Assembly (NCBI GenBank): GCA_028282045.1
Contig: JANQIS010000232.1
Location: 1 to 6,706 of the forward strand
Reading direction: 5' to 3'
Length of the DNA stretch: 6,706 nucleotides
Origin: Gammaproteobacteria bacterium
GTDB lineage: Bacteria; Pseudomonadota; Gammaproteobacteria; Francisellales; CACEW01
The notes beneath the pieces are model-generated. The model was given only the letters and a program-made list of their open reading frames with translations, did not search any database and was not told the DNA's origin. A program made the position numbers and the translations under genes. This document shows positions 1 to 6,512 of the stretch, one piece after another; position 1 is the stretch's first letter, and each line of letters begins with the position of its first letter.

Positions 1-2
1 AG

Positions 3-98
3 CTTGCGATCGTTGGTGTTGAGTCATCAAAGGACAATAGCAAGGTGCTTGGTAGCTTGTCGCTATTGATTGATTATCAAATTTATAAGAGTGAGTAA
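3..98 (+). CDS. C-terminal end of an unidentified upstream gene (partial)
   Basis: An open frame enters from before the window and ends at TAA 96-98, giving 31 residues beginning LAIVGVESSKD and ending IDYQIYKSE. The other two forward frames hit stops at 20-22 and 67-69. The codons look ordinary for a coding region, and the stop lies only two bases before the ATG of the next gene, the spacing expected within an operon. I do not recognise the protein; the tail is too short to assign a family. It could be a chance open frame, since 31 codons is not long. Confidence 0.42.
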   Translation, partial: LAIVGVESSKDNSKVLGSLSLLIDYQIYKSE

Positions 99-100
99 AT

Positions 101-1273
101 ATGCAGATAAAAAAGAAAGTGATTACAACGATATTTGGGGTAATTGGGCTTAGTGGTGGATTCATTCAGGCTCCAGCTTATGCCGGCAAATCCCAGTATA
201 AACATTCAACCGATGCGGTTACACAAAATGGCAATAAGTTTCCACAAGCTGATCCTAATGTCTTAATGTCCAATCGATATATACAAGACTTAAAACTAGA
301 CTTCTATTTGTTTATGGTCGGGGCATTAAATCGTACCGAAGGCTCAGATACTTGGACACATTATACTGACATTCCAGATACTAAATTTTACGTGGATTTC
401 AAATTATTCAATGCACTGACTTTTCATTCATTAACTAAGTATATTACAACGCCAACACCCGTAGCACACACTATTGATTTCACTGAGGATTATTTTACAA
501 CCAAGCCGTTAAATCATCATTACTGGGTTGTGTTTGGTAAAAAATGGCTTGACTTTAGTAGTTTCAAATCGACTTTATATATTAGCCCGGTGACTAAAAA
601 ATTAGGCCATATTAATCAATATACGCTATCAGTCTCTGCAAATATTGATAATACGACCTTAACCGGTTATATCTTTAGACCTAAAAATAAACTCAATGAC
701 CATGGCTATGTCGGATATGGGCTAGACCTTAAGCATAGCTGGGGCAAATTAATATTCGGTGCAAGTTTCATTAACTCGTTATCAGATCAGATTGTATTAC
801 AGTACAACTCTGGAACAGGTGGTTTTATTGATCAAGTTTCCTTATATAAAAAGGTGCCCGCGGCTTCTGTATATAGTACTTTCAATTATAAAGATTGGTA
901 TGTCTATGATGCTATAATATCAGCAATTAGCCGATTTGATACCCGTGACCTTGAATTTAACCAAAAAGGGGCAAGACCATTAGCAGCAAGTATCGAAGTT
1001 GGTAAACATTTTAAATTATTCAAACAAAACCTTACCGCTGTAGCAAGGGCTGAATATACCAAGGCAATGCTCTATGCCAAGATCCCCAAATATCAATTTA
1101 CACTCGGTTTAAATGATCAGGTAAGCAATCACCTTCTGTTACAAGTTCAAGGAACCTATGCAAAAAGCTATGCAAAGGCAGATCAAGCCTATCAACAGTC
1201 AAAAAACAAAACTGTAACGGGTACGGGAAAGGGCAATCTGGGAATTATGGGCATTATTACCTTAAGATTTTAA
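101..1273 (+). CDS. LbtU-like siderophore porin / outer-membrane beta-barrel protein
   Basis: This is a 390-residue secreted protein, most likely a beta-barrel in the outer membrane. A Sec signal peptide is clear: KKK at 4-6, a hydrophobic stretch at about 7-23, and an AYA site giving cleavage after residue 28. The rest is rich in short alternating aromatic/hydrophobic segments, and the chain ends in ITLRF with the terminal Phe recognised by the BAM machinery. The middle, FGKKW (145-149), then DFSSFKS (151-157), SPVTKKLGH (162-170), and a GYIFRP strand (189-194), resembles the 'PFG.F..n..DPLT..LGE...FNG' layout I know from Legionella LbtU siderophore porins, and the late strand LLLQVQGTYAKSYAKADQAY fits the same family. 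LbtU proteins take up a ferric siderophore without TonB. A GAGTGAG Shine-Dalgarno-like run (89-95) lies five bases before the ATG. The gene is noticeably AT-richer than the genes after it. The barrel call is firm; the LbtU assignment is from remembered family pattern only. Confidence 0.68.
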   Translation: MQIKKKVITTIFGVIGLSGGFIQAPAYAGKSQYKHSTDAVTQNGNKFPQADPNVLMSNRYIQDLKLDFYLFMVGALNRTEGSDTWTHYTDIPDTKFYVDFKLFNALTFHSLTKYITTPTPVAHTIDFTEDYFTTKPLNHHYWVVFGKKWLDFSSFKSTLYISPVTKKLGHINQYTLSVSANIDNTTLTGYIFRPKNKLNDHGYVGYGLDLKHSWGKLIFGASFINSLSDQIVLQYNSGTGGFIDQVSLYKKVPAASVYSTFNYKDWYVYDAIISAISRFDTRDLEFNQKGARPLAASIEVGKHFKLFKQNLTAVARAEYTKAMLYAKIPKYQFTLGLNDQVSNHLLLQVQGTYAKSYAKADQAYQQSKNKTVTGTGKGNLGIMGIITLRF

Positions 1274-1309
1274 CTCCTGGCATTTATCTGGCACTATTTA
1301 TTATCAGCA

Positions 1310-1343
1310 TGGCTATTTTCTTCCCAGGCAGTGGAAATGGCCA
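1310..1343 (+). other. Imperfect inverted repeat after the porin gene
   Basis: TGGCTATTT (1310-1318) pairs with AAATGGCCA (1335-1343), giving a nine-base stem with one G-U pair and a 16-base loop. It begins 37 bases after the porin stop. No T-run follows, so it is not a convincing intrinsic terminator; it could be an mRNA 3' end structure or chance. The rest of the 1274-1428 gap shows no other gene: the frame continuing in phase beyond the porin stop stays open to TAG 1382-1384 but has no good start. Confidence 0.25.
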
Positions 1344-1372
1344 AAGATATCAATAGATCAGAAGACTTCAAT

Positions 1373-1400
1373 TTGCCAAATTAGTGCTATTTGTTAATAT
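1373..1400 (+). promoter_or_regulatory. Candidate sigma-70 promoter for the membrane-protein pair
   Basis: TTGCCA (1373-1378, five of six matches to the -35 consensus) is followed after 16 bases by TAATAT (1395-1400, four of six to the -10). Transcription would start near 1407, leaving a leader of roughly 20 bases before ATG 1429. This argues against an upstream GTG at 1384, which would lie inside the promoter. Inferred from consensus match only. Confidence 0.35.
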
Positions 1401-1428
1401 CAGTTTCGTTATATCAAAGATGGGACTT

Positions 1429-3150
1429 ATGCACTTTAGCTTTTTCCTGGGGGTGTTAGGATTGCTACAGGCAAGTTTTTTGCCGGGGCAGATCTTATTA
1501 CAACCTTATAAACAGCGTTTGCCGTTATTAGCACGTCTGGCTTATGGCCTGTGTTTAAGCGTGGTGGCCAATTACATTATTGGTGCTGTACTATTACTGC
1601 TGGGGTGGTTAACACAGCCGGTGTTGATCAGCATCATTGCAGTGGAAATGATAGTACTGTTTATCATGAGCTGGCGTAGCCCAATAGTGGCGCAGCCATT
1701 TTGGTATCGCTTAATAGCGTGTCGTAGCACCTTATGTCATCACTCGTGGGGTTGTGTGGCTTTTTATGGTGCACTGCTGAGTTTGCTGGCGTATACGCTA
1801 TTGGTGATTAACCATTATGGCCAGGTATTTTATGTCGGGGATGATTTGTTTTCCTGGAATAGCTGGGCGCATGTTCTAGCGGCAGGACACATTCCTAAAA
1901 CCCAGGGGTATCCATTATTATTCCCGATGAATCAGGCCATGATTTATGTGCTGATGGGCACATTGCCGCAGGTAACTATCCTGTTTTTCTCGGTATTATT
2001 TATGGCGCTGTTTCCATTAGCTTGTTTATTGATTCTGTGGGACGAATGCCTGCGCCAACCCAGTCATGCTAAAGCAGTGGGTGTGGTGTTGATTGGTGCA
2101 TTATTTGCCGTGATGCAAAAGCGTTATGTCGGCTCAGGTTATGTCGACATCCCAACTGCCTGTTTGGGTTTTGCTGCCGTCATGGGTATTGTGCGTGTCA
2201 GTGAACAAGAACTGCCGCCGAGTTTTTTGATGACGGTGGTTGGACTGATTGCGGCCGGTGCGATGGTGGGTAAACAAGCCGGTTCGCTGGCCGGTATTGT
2301 GGTGTTGATCATGACCGGTATATGGTATCAATGGCGTTGGCGTATCGCCTTGGTACAGGTCTTATTATTTTTGCTGATCGGTGCCAGTTGGTATGGGTTT
2401 TATTTCTGCTTTTATGATCCGCATGGCATGAGCATGAAAGTGCATGAACTGACTCAAGGTATGTATGGCCACGATACAATCATGCAACGTCTGTGGCACG
2501 CAGCACATTTGCTCAAAGGCTTTTACTGGATATGTTTTTTATTGTCACTGGTGGCCATGATTATATCACGCCAGGTGCGTTGGCTGGTGTTGCTGACGGT
2601 GGTCCTAGGTAGCGTAATTTGGGCTTATGGTTTTAGCTATGACGATCGCAATATTGCTATGGTGCTACCGTTCTTAGGCTTTACAGCAGCGATTGGTTTG
2701 GTAGCAGTCTTAAAAACGATGGCATGTTGGAATCTGAGAAAATTAAGCATTCACTGGTGGGGCCTGATCGCATTGATTTTATTAGTGGTATTAAGTCAGC
2801 TCAAGCCCTTTAGTTTAAGCAAAATGCAGCGACACCAAGATCAACAATTTATTCGTATGCTCACCCCTGAGAGTACAGTGCAGATGCTACTTGGCTACAA
2901 AAAGTTGCATGGCTTTAGCGGTAAAATAGCCACCAATTGGCCAAGCATTCGCTATATTCCAGGTGTGAAGCAATATGCTGTTTGGGTAAGTGACAGTGAG
3001 TTGGCCGTTGTGGTGCACTTGAGAAAAGTGCATTATGTGTTGGCCGATCGTGATAGCAGTTGGTATCCGATTGCACAACAGTTGGTGCGTAAAGGTGAGC
3101 TGCAGCCAGTATCTTATGCCAATGATGTGGTGTTGTATCAGGTGAAGTGA
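1429..3150 (+). CDS. Polytopic membrane protein, GT-C glycosyltransferase-like (copy 1 of a tandem pair)
   Basis: A 573-residue inner-membrane protein with about eleven hydrophobic segments from residue 1 to about 458 and a polar C-terminal domain of about 110 residues. The layout suits a GT-C-fold transferase: a long loop after an early helix carries an acidic site (D138 D139) followed by SWNSWA (142-147) and YPLLFP (161-166). Later marks are GYVDIPTA (237-244), GKQAG (281-285) and YDDRN (404-408). Enzymes of this fold move sugars from polyprenyl-phosphate carriers to lipids or proteins outside the membrane; an O-antigen polymerase-like role is also possible. The specific family is not recognised. 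The frame is open from GTG 1384, but ATG 1429 is preferred because MHFSFF aligns with MHLNMTFF of copy 2, and a GGG(A) lies just upstream in both; ATG 1420 is an alternative. The stop TGA at 3148-3150 lies next to the ribosome site of copy 2, so the two are likely one transcript. Neighbouring gmd supports a surface-glycan role, which is inference. Confidence 0.6.
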   Translation: MHFSFFLGVLGLLQASFLPGQILLQPYKQRLPLLARLAYGLCLSVVANYIIGAVLLLLGWLTQPVLISIIAVEMIVLFIMSWRSPIVAQPFWYRLIACRSTLCHHSWGCVAFYGALLSLLAYTLLVINHYGQVFYVGDDLFSWNSWAHVLAAGHIPKTQGYPLLFPMNQAMIYVLMGTLPQVTILFFSVLFMALFPLACLLILWDECLRQPSHAKAVGVVLIGALFAVMQKRYVGSGYVDIPTACLGFAAVMGIVRVSEQELPPSFLMTVVGLIAAGAMVGKQAGSLAGIVVLIMTGIWYQWRWRIALVQVLLFLLIGASWYGFYFCFYDPHGMSMKVHELTQGMYGHDTIMQRLWHAAHLLKGFYWICFLLSLVAMIISRQVRWLVLLTVVLGSVIWAYGFSYDDRNIAMVLPFLGFTAAIGLVAVLKTMACWNLRKLSIHWWGLIALILLVVLSQLKPFSLSKMQRHQDQQFIRMLTPESTVQMLLGYKKLHGFSGKIATNWPSIRYIPGVKQYAVWVSDSELAVVVHLRKVHYVLADRDSSWYPIAQQLVRKGELQPVSYANDVVLYQVK

Positions 3151-3153
3151 GGG
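3149..3153 (+). promoter_or_regulatory. Shine-Dalgarno site deciding the start of copy 2
   Basis: GAGGG ends five bases before ATG 3159 and overlaps the TGA stop (3148-3150) of copy 1. This favours ATG 3159 over GTG 3147, which overlaps the same stop, and implies that ribosomes finishing copy 1 reload directly onto copy 2 (translational coupling). Confidence 0.5.
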
Positions 3154-3158
3154 CGTTA

Positions 3159-3395
3159 ATGCATTTGAATATGACATTCTTTTGGGGAATGCTGGCTTTG
3201 GCGCAGACATTAGTGTTGCCAGGGCAGCTATTACTACAACCCTATAAAAAACATTTACCTGTGCTGACGCGGTTAATTATCGGCATACCACTTAGCTTGA
3301 CGGTGAGCTACCTGATCGGTGTCATACTGTTGACTGTCGGTTGCTTTTTGCCATGGGTGTTAAGAAGCATTGTGGCTGTTGAGTTGGTGATGTAA
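3159..3395 (+). CDS. N-terminal fragment of copy 2 of the GT-C-like membrane protein
   Basis: This frame gives 78 residues (M at 3159, stop TAA 3393-3395), matching residues 1 to about 76 of copy 1: the LPGQ.LLQPYK block (residues 20-30 here, 18-28 in copy 1) and the AVE motif (73-75 here, 71-73 in copy 1) are shared. It holds the first helix or two and stops in the middle of the helix that copy 1 continues through. By itself it is not a complete member of the family. The continuation lies in the -1 frame from 3395. The fragment can be explained by loss of one base near 3392-3394, or as the first partner of a coupled gene pair through the TAATG overlap. The frame extends upstream to GTG 3147. 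Confidence 0.62.
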   Translation: MHLNMTFFWGMLALAQTLVLPGQLLLQPYKKHLPVLTRLIIGIPLSLTVSYLIGVILLTVGCFLPWVLRSIVAVELVM

Positions 3396-3397
3396 TG
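3387..3397 (+). other. Frameshift / TAATG stop-start junction splitting copy 2
   Basis: Reading GTG ATG TAA here ends the first frame, while ATG 3395-3397 overlaps the last base of that stop and opens the second. In copy 1 the same place reads AVEM IVLFIM SWRSP without a break. Adding a single T (…ATG TTA ATG ATT…) makes copy 2 read AVELVMLMILANRLP, which lines up residue for residue with copy 1 and gives a 578-residue protein against 573. No slippery heptamer is visible. The one-base loss could be real or a sequencing error. Confidence 0.6.
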
Positions 3398-4894
3398 ATT
3401 TTGGCTAATCGTTTGCCGGCACTGCAGCAACCTTTCTGGCAGCGCTATCAGCAGGCTTATCACAAGATGGCAACATCGGCGTTGGGCAAGGTGTTGTTTT
3501 ATGGTGCCTTGCTAGTACTGTTGTGGGCAGCTTCGATTATTGCAACACGTTATGGCCAAGTATTTTGGGTGAACGATAGTTTAATTTCATGGAATGGCTG
3601 GGCGCGTGCTTTGGCTGAGAGCCATATTCCACAGACTTATAGTTACCCGTGGTTGTTGCCAATCAACCAGGCCGTCACTTACGTGATGATTGGTTTGCCA
3701 CCGGCGCTACATATTGACTTGTTTGCTGTGTTGTTAATGTCGATATTCCCACTGTTGTGTTTGTTGGCATTATGGGATCGGTTTTTAGCACAACCACAGA
3801 AGGTGCACTTGCTGGGCATCCTGATCATCGCTTGGCTGATGTATTCTATTTTCGGCGGATTTCTCGGCCAGGGCTATGCTGATATTCCCACAGCGACGAT
3901 CGCCTTTGTCACCATGATGGCACTATTGGCCGGCATTGATGCTAAGCTACCGGCACATTTTTTTGTGATGGTTATTGGCTTGTTGATGGCTGGGGTGGCT
4001 GTTGCCAAGCAGGCCGGCATTTGGTTCGGACCGGTGATCATATTGTTAACGGCAGTGTGGTACCGACGTAGCGCCATGGTGATCGTTGGGCAGATACTGA
4101 TGTGGTTATTACTGGGCATTAGCTGGTATGGCTTTAATCATTTTTATCACCCGGGCCGCACTCAGCAATTGTTACAGTTTTTGACTCATGCCATTTATCA
4201 TGGTGAGGGGTGGTGGCAGCGTGTGGTGGGCGTTTTCAAAGAACCGCATAAATGGTTTTGGATTTGCATGATATTAGCATTGTATGCCATGAAGACGGAT
4301 CGATTTGCCCGTTGGGTAGTCCCTGGTGTTGTTTTGTTAGGTACGTTGATTTGGGCGTTAGGATTTAGTTACGGTTATCGCAATGTGGCTATTGTGATTC
4401 CCTTTTTGGGGTATTGCAGTGCCATAGGGTTAGCGGCAATAGCGCAATGGCCTAAGATGAAAGCGCTGCGTGTGAACATCACTGCATGGGCGCTCAAGCG
4501 TATGCCAGCATTTTGGATCGTTTTGGTTGTGCTGGTGATTTTTGCACTAAGTCAGCAAACTCGTTGGAGTGTGGCGCAATACCGTAGTAACCAAGCGGAA
4601 AGTTTTAGACAATTACTCGGTCCAAGCGCTAATATGCTCTATGGCTATGCCAGCCGACATGGCCTTGATGGCACGGTGGCAACATTAGATGGCAGGCTAA
4701 TTTTCTTGCTGCAGACACAAGGTAACGTGCGCTATATTCGGCCAGAAAAACTAATGTCGGCAGTAGCTGCCGGTCAGGTGCAATATATTATCAGCGACTC
4801 AGAATACAAGCCGTACATTCAGCATCTGCTCCATCAAGACAAATTAGTGCCTGTTTCTTATACCTATCATAGTATTTTGTACCAAGTGCAGTGA
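3395..4894 (+). CDS. Main fragment of copy 2 of the GT-C-like membrane protein
   Basis: This 499-residue frame corresponds to residues from about 77 to the end of copy 1. Over the block YGQVF…G (53-100 here, 130-177 in copy 1) 29 of 48 residues are identical by hand count. Shared marks are VND.LISWNGWA (59-70), YPWLLP (84-89), GYADIPTA (160-167), AKQAG (204-208), YGYRN (326-330) and a C-terminal end VSY…LYQV. Only the first acid of the copy 1 DD pair is kept (D61; the second is S62). About ten hydrophobic helices are followed by a polar tail from about residue 388. Likely role: transfer or polymerisation of lipid-linked sugars at the outer face of the inner membrane, inferred from fold pattern and from gmd nearby. 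Starting at ATG 3395 would drop the first helices and gives only a weak ribosome site, so the natural protein most likely begins at 3159 and the present split reflects a frameshift. If translated as is, it would depend on stop-start coupling at TAATG. Confidence 0.62.
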   Translation: MILANRLPALQQPFWQRYQQAYHKMATSALGKVLFYGALLVLLWAASIIATRYGQVFWVNDSLISWNGWARALAESHIPQTYSYPWLLPINQAVTYVMIGLPPALHIDLFAVLLMSIFPLLCLLALWDRFLAQPQKVHLLGILIIAWLMYSIFGGFLGQGYADIPTATIAFVTMMALLAGIDAKLPAHFFVMVIGLLMAGVAVAKQAGIWFGPVIILLTAVWYRRSAMVIVGQILMWLLLGISWYGFNHFYHPGRTQQLLQFLTHAIYHGEGWWQRVVGVFKEPHKWFWICMILALYAMKTDRFARWVVPGVVLLGTLIWALGFSYGYRNVAIVIPFLGYCSAIGLAAIAQWPKMKALRVNITAWALKRMPAFWIVLVVLVIFALSQQTRWSVAQYRSNQAESFRQLLGPSANMLYGYASRHGLDGTVATLDGRLIFLLQTQGNVRYIRPEKLMSAVAAGQVQYIISDSEYKPYIQHLLHQDKLVPVSYTYHSILYQVQ

Positions 4895-4935
4895 CACCAG
4901 GCGTCTAATGCTATTGCCTGCTCAAAATGGATCGC

Positions 4936-4955
4936 CAAAGCTGCTTTGCTTAAGC
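4936..4955 (+). promoter_or_regulatory. Two adjacent dyad sequences upstream of the gmd promoter
   Basis: CAAAGC-T-GCTTTG (4936-4948) is a perfect 13-base dyad around a single central base, and GCTTAAGC (4948-4955) is a perfect eight-base palindrome sharing its first base. They end 15 bases before the extended -10 of gmd, where a regulator could bind, and the region has no good -35 hexamer. The stretch between copy 2 and gmd also has a weak CAGGC…GCCTG inverted repeat (4898-4902 and 4916-4920) without a T-run. Operator function is inference. Confidence 0.28.
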
Positions 4956-4970
4956 TAACAAATAAATTTC

Positions 4971-4979
4971 TGTTAGAAT
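4971..4979 (+). promoter_or_regulatory. Extended -10 promoter candidate for gmd
   Basis: TGTTAGAAT matches the extended -10 form TGnTANAAT; promoters of this form do not need a strong -35, and none is seen here. Transcription would begin near 4986, about 23 bases before the gmd ATG. A second possible -10, TATAAA at 4988-4993, lies downstream. Together they suggest gmd and the genes after it can be expressed independently of the membrane-protein pair. Confidence 0.4.
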
Positions 4980-5008
4980 ACTTTGGTTATAAAAATATGT
5001 AGTTTGGT

Positions 5009-6094
5009 ATGAAGAAAGCATTAATCACCGGCGTTACCGGACAGGATGGCGCGTATTTGGCAGAGTTGTTGCTCAGTAAAGGTTATGAGGTGCATGGCAT
5101 TAAGCGTCGTACCTCGCTGATTAATACCGATCGTATCGATCATCTGTACCAAGACCCACACGTTGATAATGTTAAGTTTGTATTACACTACGGTGATATG
5201 ACTGACTCCACCAGCTTAATTCGTATTATTCAGCAAGTTCAGCCGGATGAGATTTATAACCTTGCGGCCCAAAGCCATGTGAAAGTGTCGTTTGAAGAAC
5301 CGGAATATACTGCTGACTCTGATGCACTTGGGGCCTTGCGCATTTTAGAGGCGATTCGGATTTTGAGCTTAGAGCAAAAGACCAAGTACTACCAGGCTTC
5401 TACTTCAGAGCTTTATGGCTTGGTGCAGGAAACCCCACAAACTGAGACCACACCGTTTTATCCGCGCTCGCCCTATGCGGTGGCCAAGTTATATGCCTAT
5501 TGGATTACCGTAAACTATCGTGAAGCTTATGGAATTTATGCCTGTAATGGCATTTTGTTTAATCATGAATCGCCGTTGCGCGGTGAAACCTTTGTGACGC
5601 GTAAGATTACCCGTGCCATGGCACGTATTAAATTGGGACTGCAAAGTTGTTTGTATTTGGGTAACCTTGATGCCAAACGTGACTGGGGCCATGCGCGTGA
5701 TTATGTGGAGGCAATGTGGTTGATGTTGCAGCAGAATCAACCTGAAGATTTAGTGATTGGTAGTGGCAAACAATATTCAGTACGTGACTTTGTTAATCAG
5801 TGTGCACAAGAGCTGGATATGACGTTGAGCTGGCAAGGCAGTGGTGTGGATGAAAAAGCGCTCGATGCTGATGGTAACGTGGTTGTGCAAGTCGACCCGC
5901 GTTATTTGCGCCTGACTGAAGTGGAAACTTTACTGAGTGATTCAAGTAAGGCTAGGCAAAAACTTGGTTGGCAACCCAAAGTGTCATTTGCCCAGTTGGT
6001 TAAAGAGATGATTGAAGCGGATTTTGCACAAGCCCAAATGATGGCGTTGTTGGAGCGTGAAGGCTATGAGATTCGCAATGAGCATGAGTCGTAA
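5009..6094 (+). CDS. gmd: GDP-mannose 4,6-dehydratase
   Basis: Converts GDP-D-mannose to GDP-4-keto-6-deoxy-D-mannose in the cytoplasm, using tightly bound NADP(H); this is the shared precursor of GDP-L-fucose, GDP-D-rhamnose and GDP-perosamine. The 361-residue protein is full length for the family (the E. coli enzyme is slightly longer). It shows the Rossmann motif GVTGQDG (8-14), the RRTS segment (33-36), NLAAQSHV (84-91), the catalytic STSE with T132 and E134, the YAVAK site with Y156 and K160, the family signature NHESP…[13 protein letters not shown] (185-203), [10 protein letters not shown] (224-233), and DPRYLR…EVETLL (296-309). Small departures from the E. coli sequence as I recall it are Leu for Arg in HESPLRG and Leu for Phe and Pro in [11 protein letters not shown]; no catalytic residue is missing. 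The ribosome site is poor (only GG just before the ATG), and a start-stop ATGTAG sits at 4997-5002. No fcl, rmd or per gene follows; mntA starts 11 bases after the stop. The product assignment is secure. Confidence 0.96.
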   Translation: MKKALITGVTGQDGAYLAELLLSKGYEVHGIKRRTSLINTDRIDHLYQDPHVDNVKFVLHYGDMTDSTSLIRIIQQVQPDEIYNLAAQSHVKVSFEEPEYTADSDALGALRILEAIRILSLEQKTKYYQASTSELYGLVQETPQTETTPFYPRSPYAVAKLYAYWITVNYREAYGIYACNGILFNHESPLRGETFVTRKITRAMARIKLGLQSCLYLGNLDAKRDWGHARDYVEAMWLMLQQNQPEDLVIGSGKQYSVRDFVNQCAQELDMTLSWQGSGVDEKALDADGNVVVQVDPRYLRLTEVETLLSDSSKARQKLGWQPKVSFAQLVKEMIEADFAQAQMMALLEREGYEIRNEHES

Positions 6095-6105
6095 ATTGAG
6101 CTAAT

Positions 6106-6512
6106 ATGAAGACAGACAAGATTATTGATCAAGTGGTACAGTTTACACAGGAGGATGAGCAGATTAGTGTCTTGTGGCTTTATGGCTCGCGAGCCAAAGG
6201 ATCAGCGCATGACCAGAGCGATTATGATTTTGCAGTGGCGTTTAGTACTTTTATTAAGGCCCCTTATGAATCACGCTTACGCCCTGAATTGTTGGCCTTA
6301 AATTGGCAAGAAGCTTGTCAGTTGCCGGATAATAAATTGTCAGTGGTCGATATCAATAAAGCGCCCATAGCATTGGCTTGGGAAATTCTCTCAACCGGTA
6401 AGGTATTATTAGTTAAAGACCCTATTCGCTATCATCAAGAGTTTCAACGCATTACCAGTATGACGGAGTGGGGTTGTTTGAAGCACAGAAAAAGGAGCTG
6501 CTCGGTGGCTGA
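6106..6512 (+). CDS. mntA: MntA-type nucleotidyltransferase antitoxin, apparently frameshifted near its end
   Basis: A minimal nucleotidyltransferase of the MntA/HepT (type VII) toxin-antitoxin family. MntA transfers AMP groups to a tyrosine of the HepT toxin and so silences it. The nucleotidyltransferase signature GSx10DxD is exact: G27 S28, then D39 and D41; D82 in VVDINKAP is the probable third metal-binding acid. Reading strictly from ATG 6106, the frame does not stop but runs into hepT. However, the frame one base back, from about 6471 to TGA 6510-6512, reads LFEAQKKELLGG, an ordinary tail for such a protein. Adding one G to the GGGG run at 6470-6473 joins the two and gives 135 residues, the usual size. 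The present sequence therefore has a probable one-base loss affecting only the last dozen residues; a sequencing indel or a -1 slip on the G run are alternatives. The gene follows gmd by 11 bases, so it is likely in the same transcript. Confidence 0.82.
6492..6497 (+). promoter_or_regulatory. Strong Shine-Dalgarno site for hepT inside mntA
   Basis: AAGGAG is followed after seven bases by GTG 6505-6507, nearly ideal spacing. In the corrected mntA frame the same bases lie within codons for KKE. This site decides the hepT start and shows that hepT is translated as its own protein rather than only as a fusion with MntA. Confidence 0.6.

Noticed and set aside
35..68. CAATAGC…GCTATTG inverted repeat as a terminator or operator before the porin gene
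   Set aside because: The arms are only seven bases, separated by 20 bases, no T-run follows, and the region reads as coding sequence in one frame.
1384..1428. GTG 1384 as the start of membrane-protein copy 1, adding 15 residues
   Set aside because: It has no ribosome site, overlaps the candidate promoter, and the extra residues have no counterpart in copy 2, whose start aligns with ATG 1429.
1303..1428. Remnant of a third, older copy of the membrane-protein unit before copy 1
   Set aside because: ATCAGCAT and GCAGTGGAAATG (1303-1310, 1328-1339) recur within copy 1 (1627-1634, 1639-1650), and TATATCAAAG…GGG…ATGCA resembles the copy 1/copy 2 junction, but a 12-base match is expected by chance in this length and the encoded residues do not align.
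2134..2331. Minus-strand open frame of 65 codons, with similar ones at 2887-3210, 3874-4119 and 5489-5740
   Set aside because: Each lies opposite a well-supported gene, has unnatural composition (runs of His, Thr, Gln) and no ribosome site; they are shadows.
6487..6495. A-run in mntA as a dnaX-like slippery site for recoding
   Set aside because: Only five A precede GG, so the A AAA AAG heptamer is absent, and the frame must change earlier (near the GGGG run) to give the natural tail.
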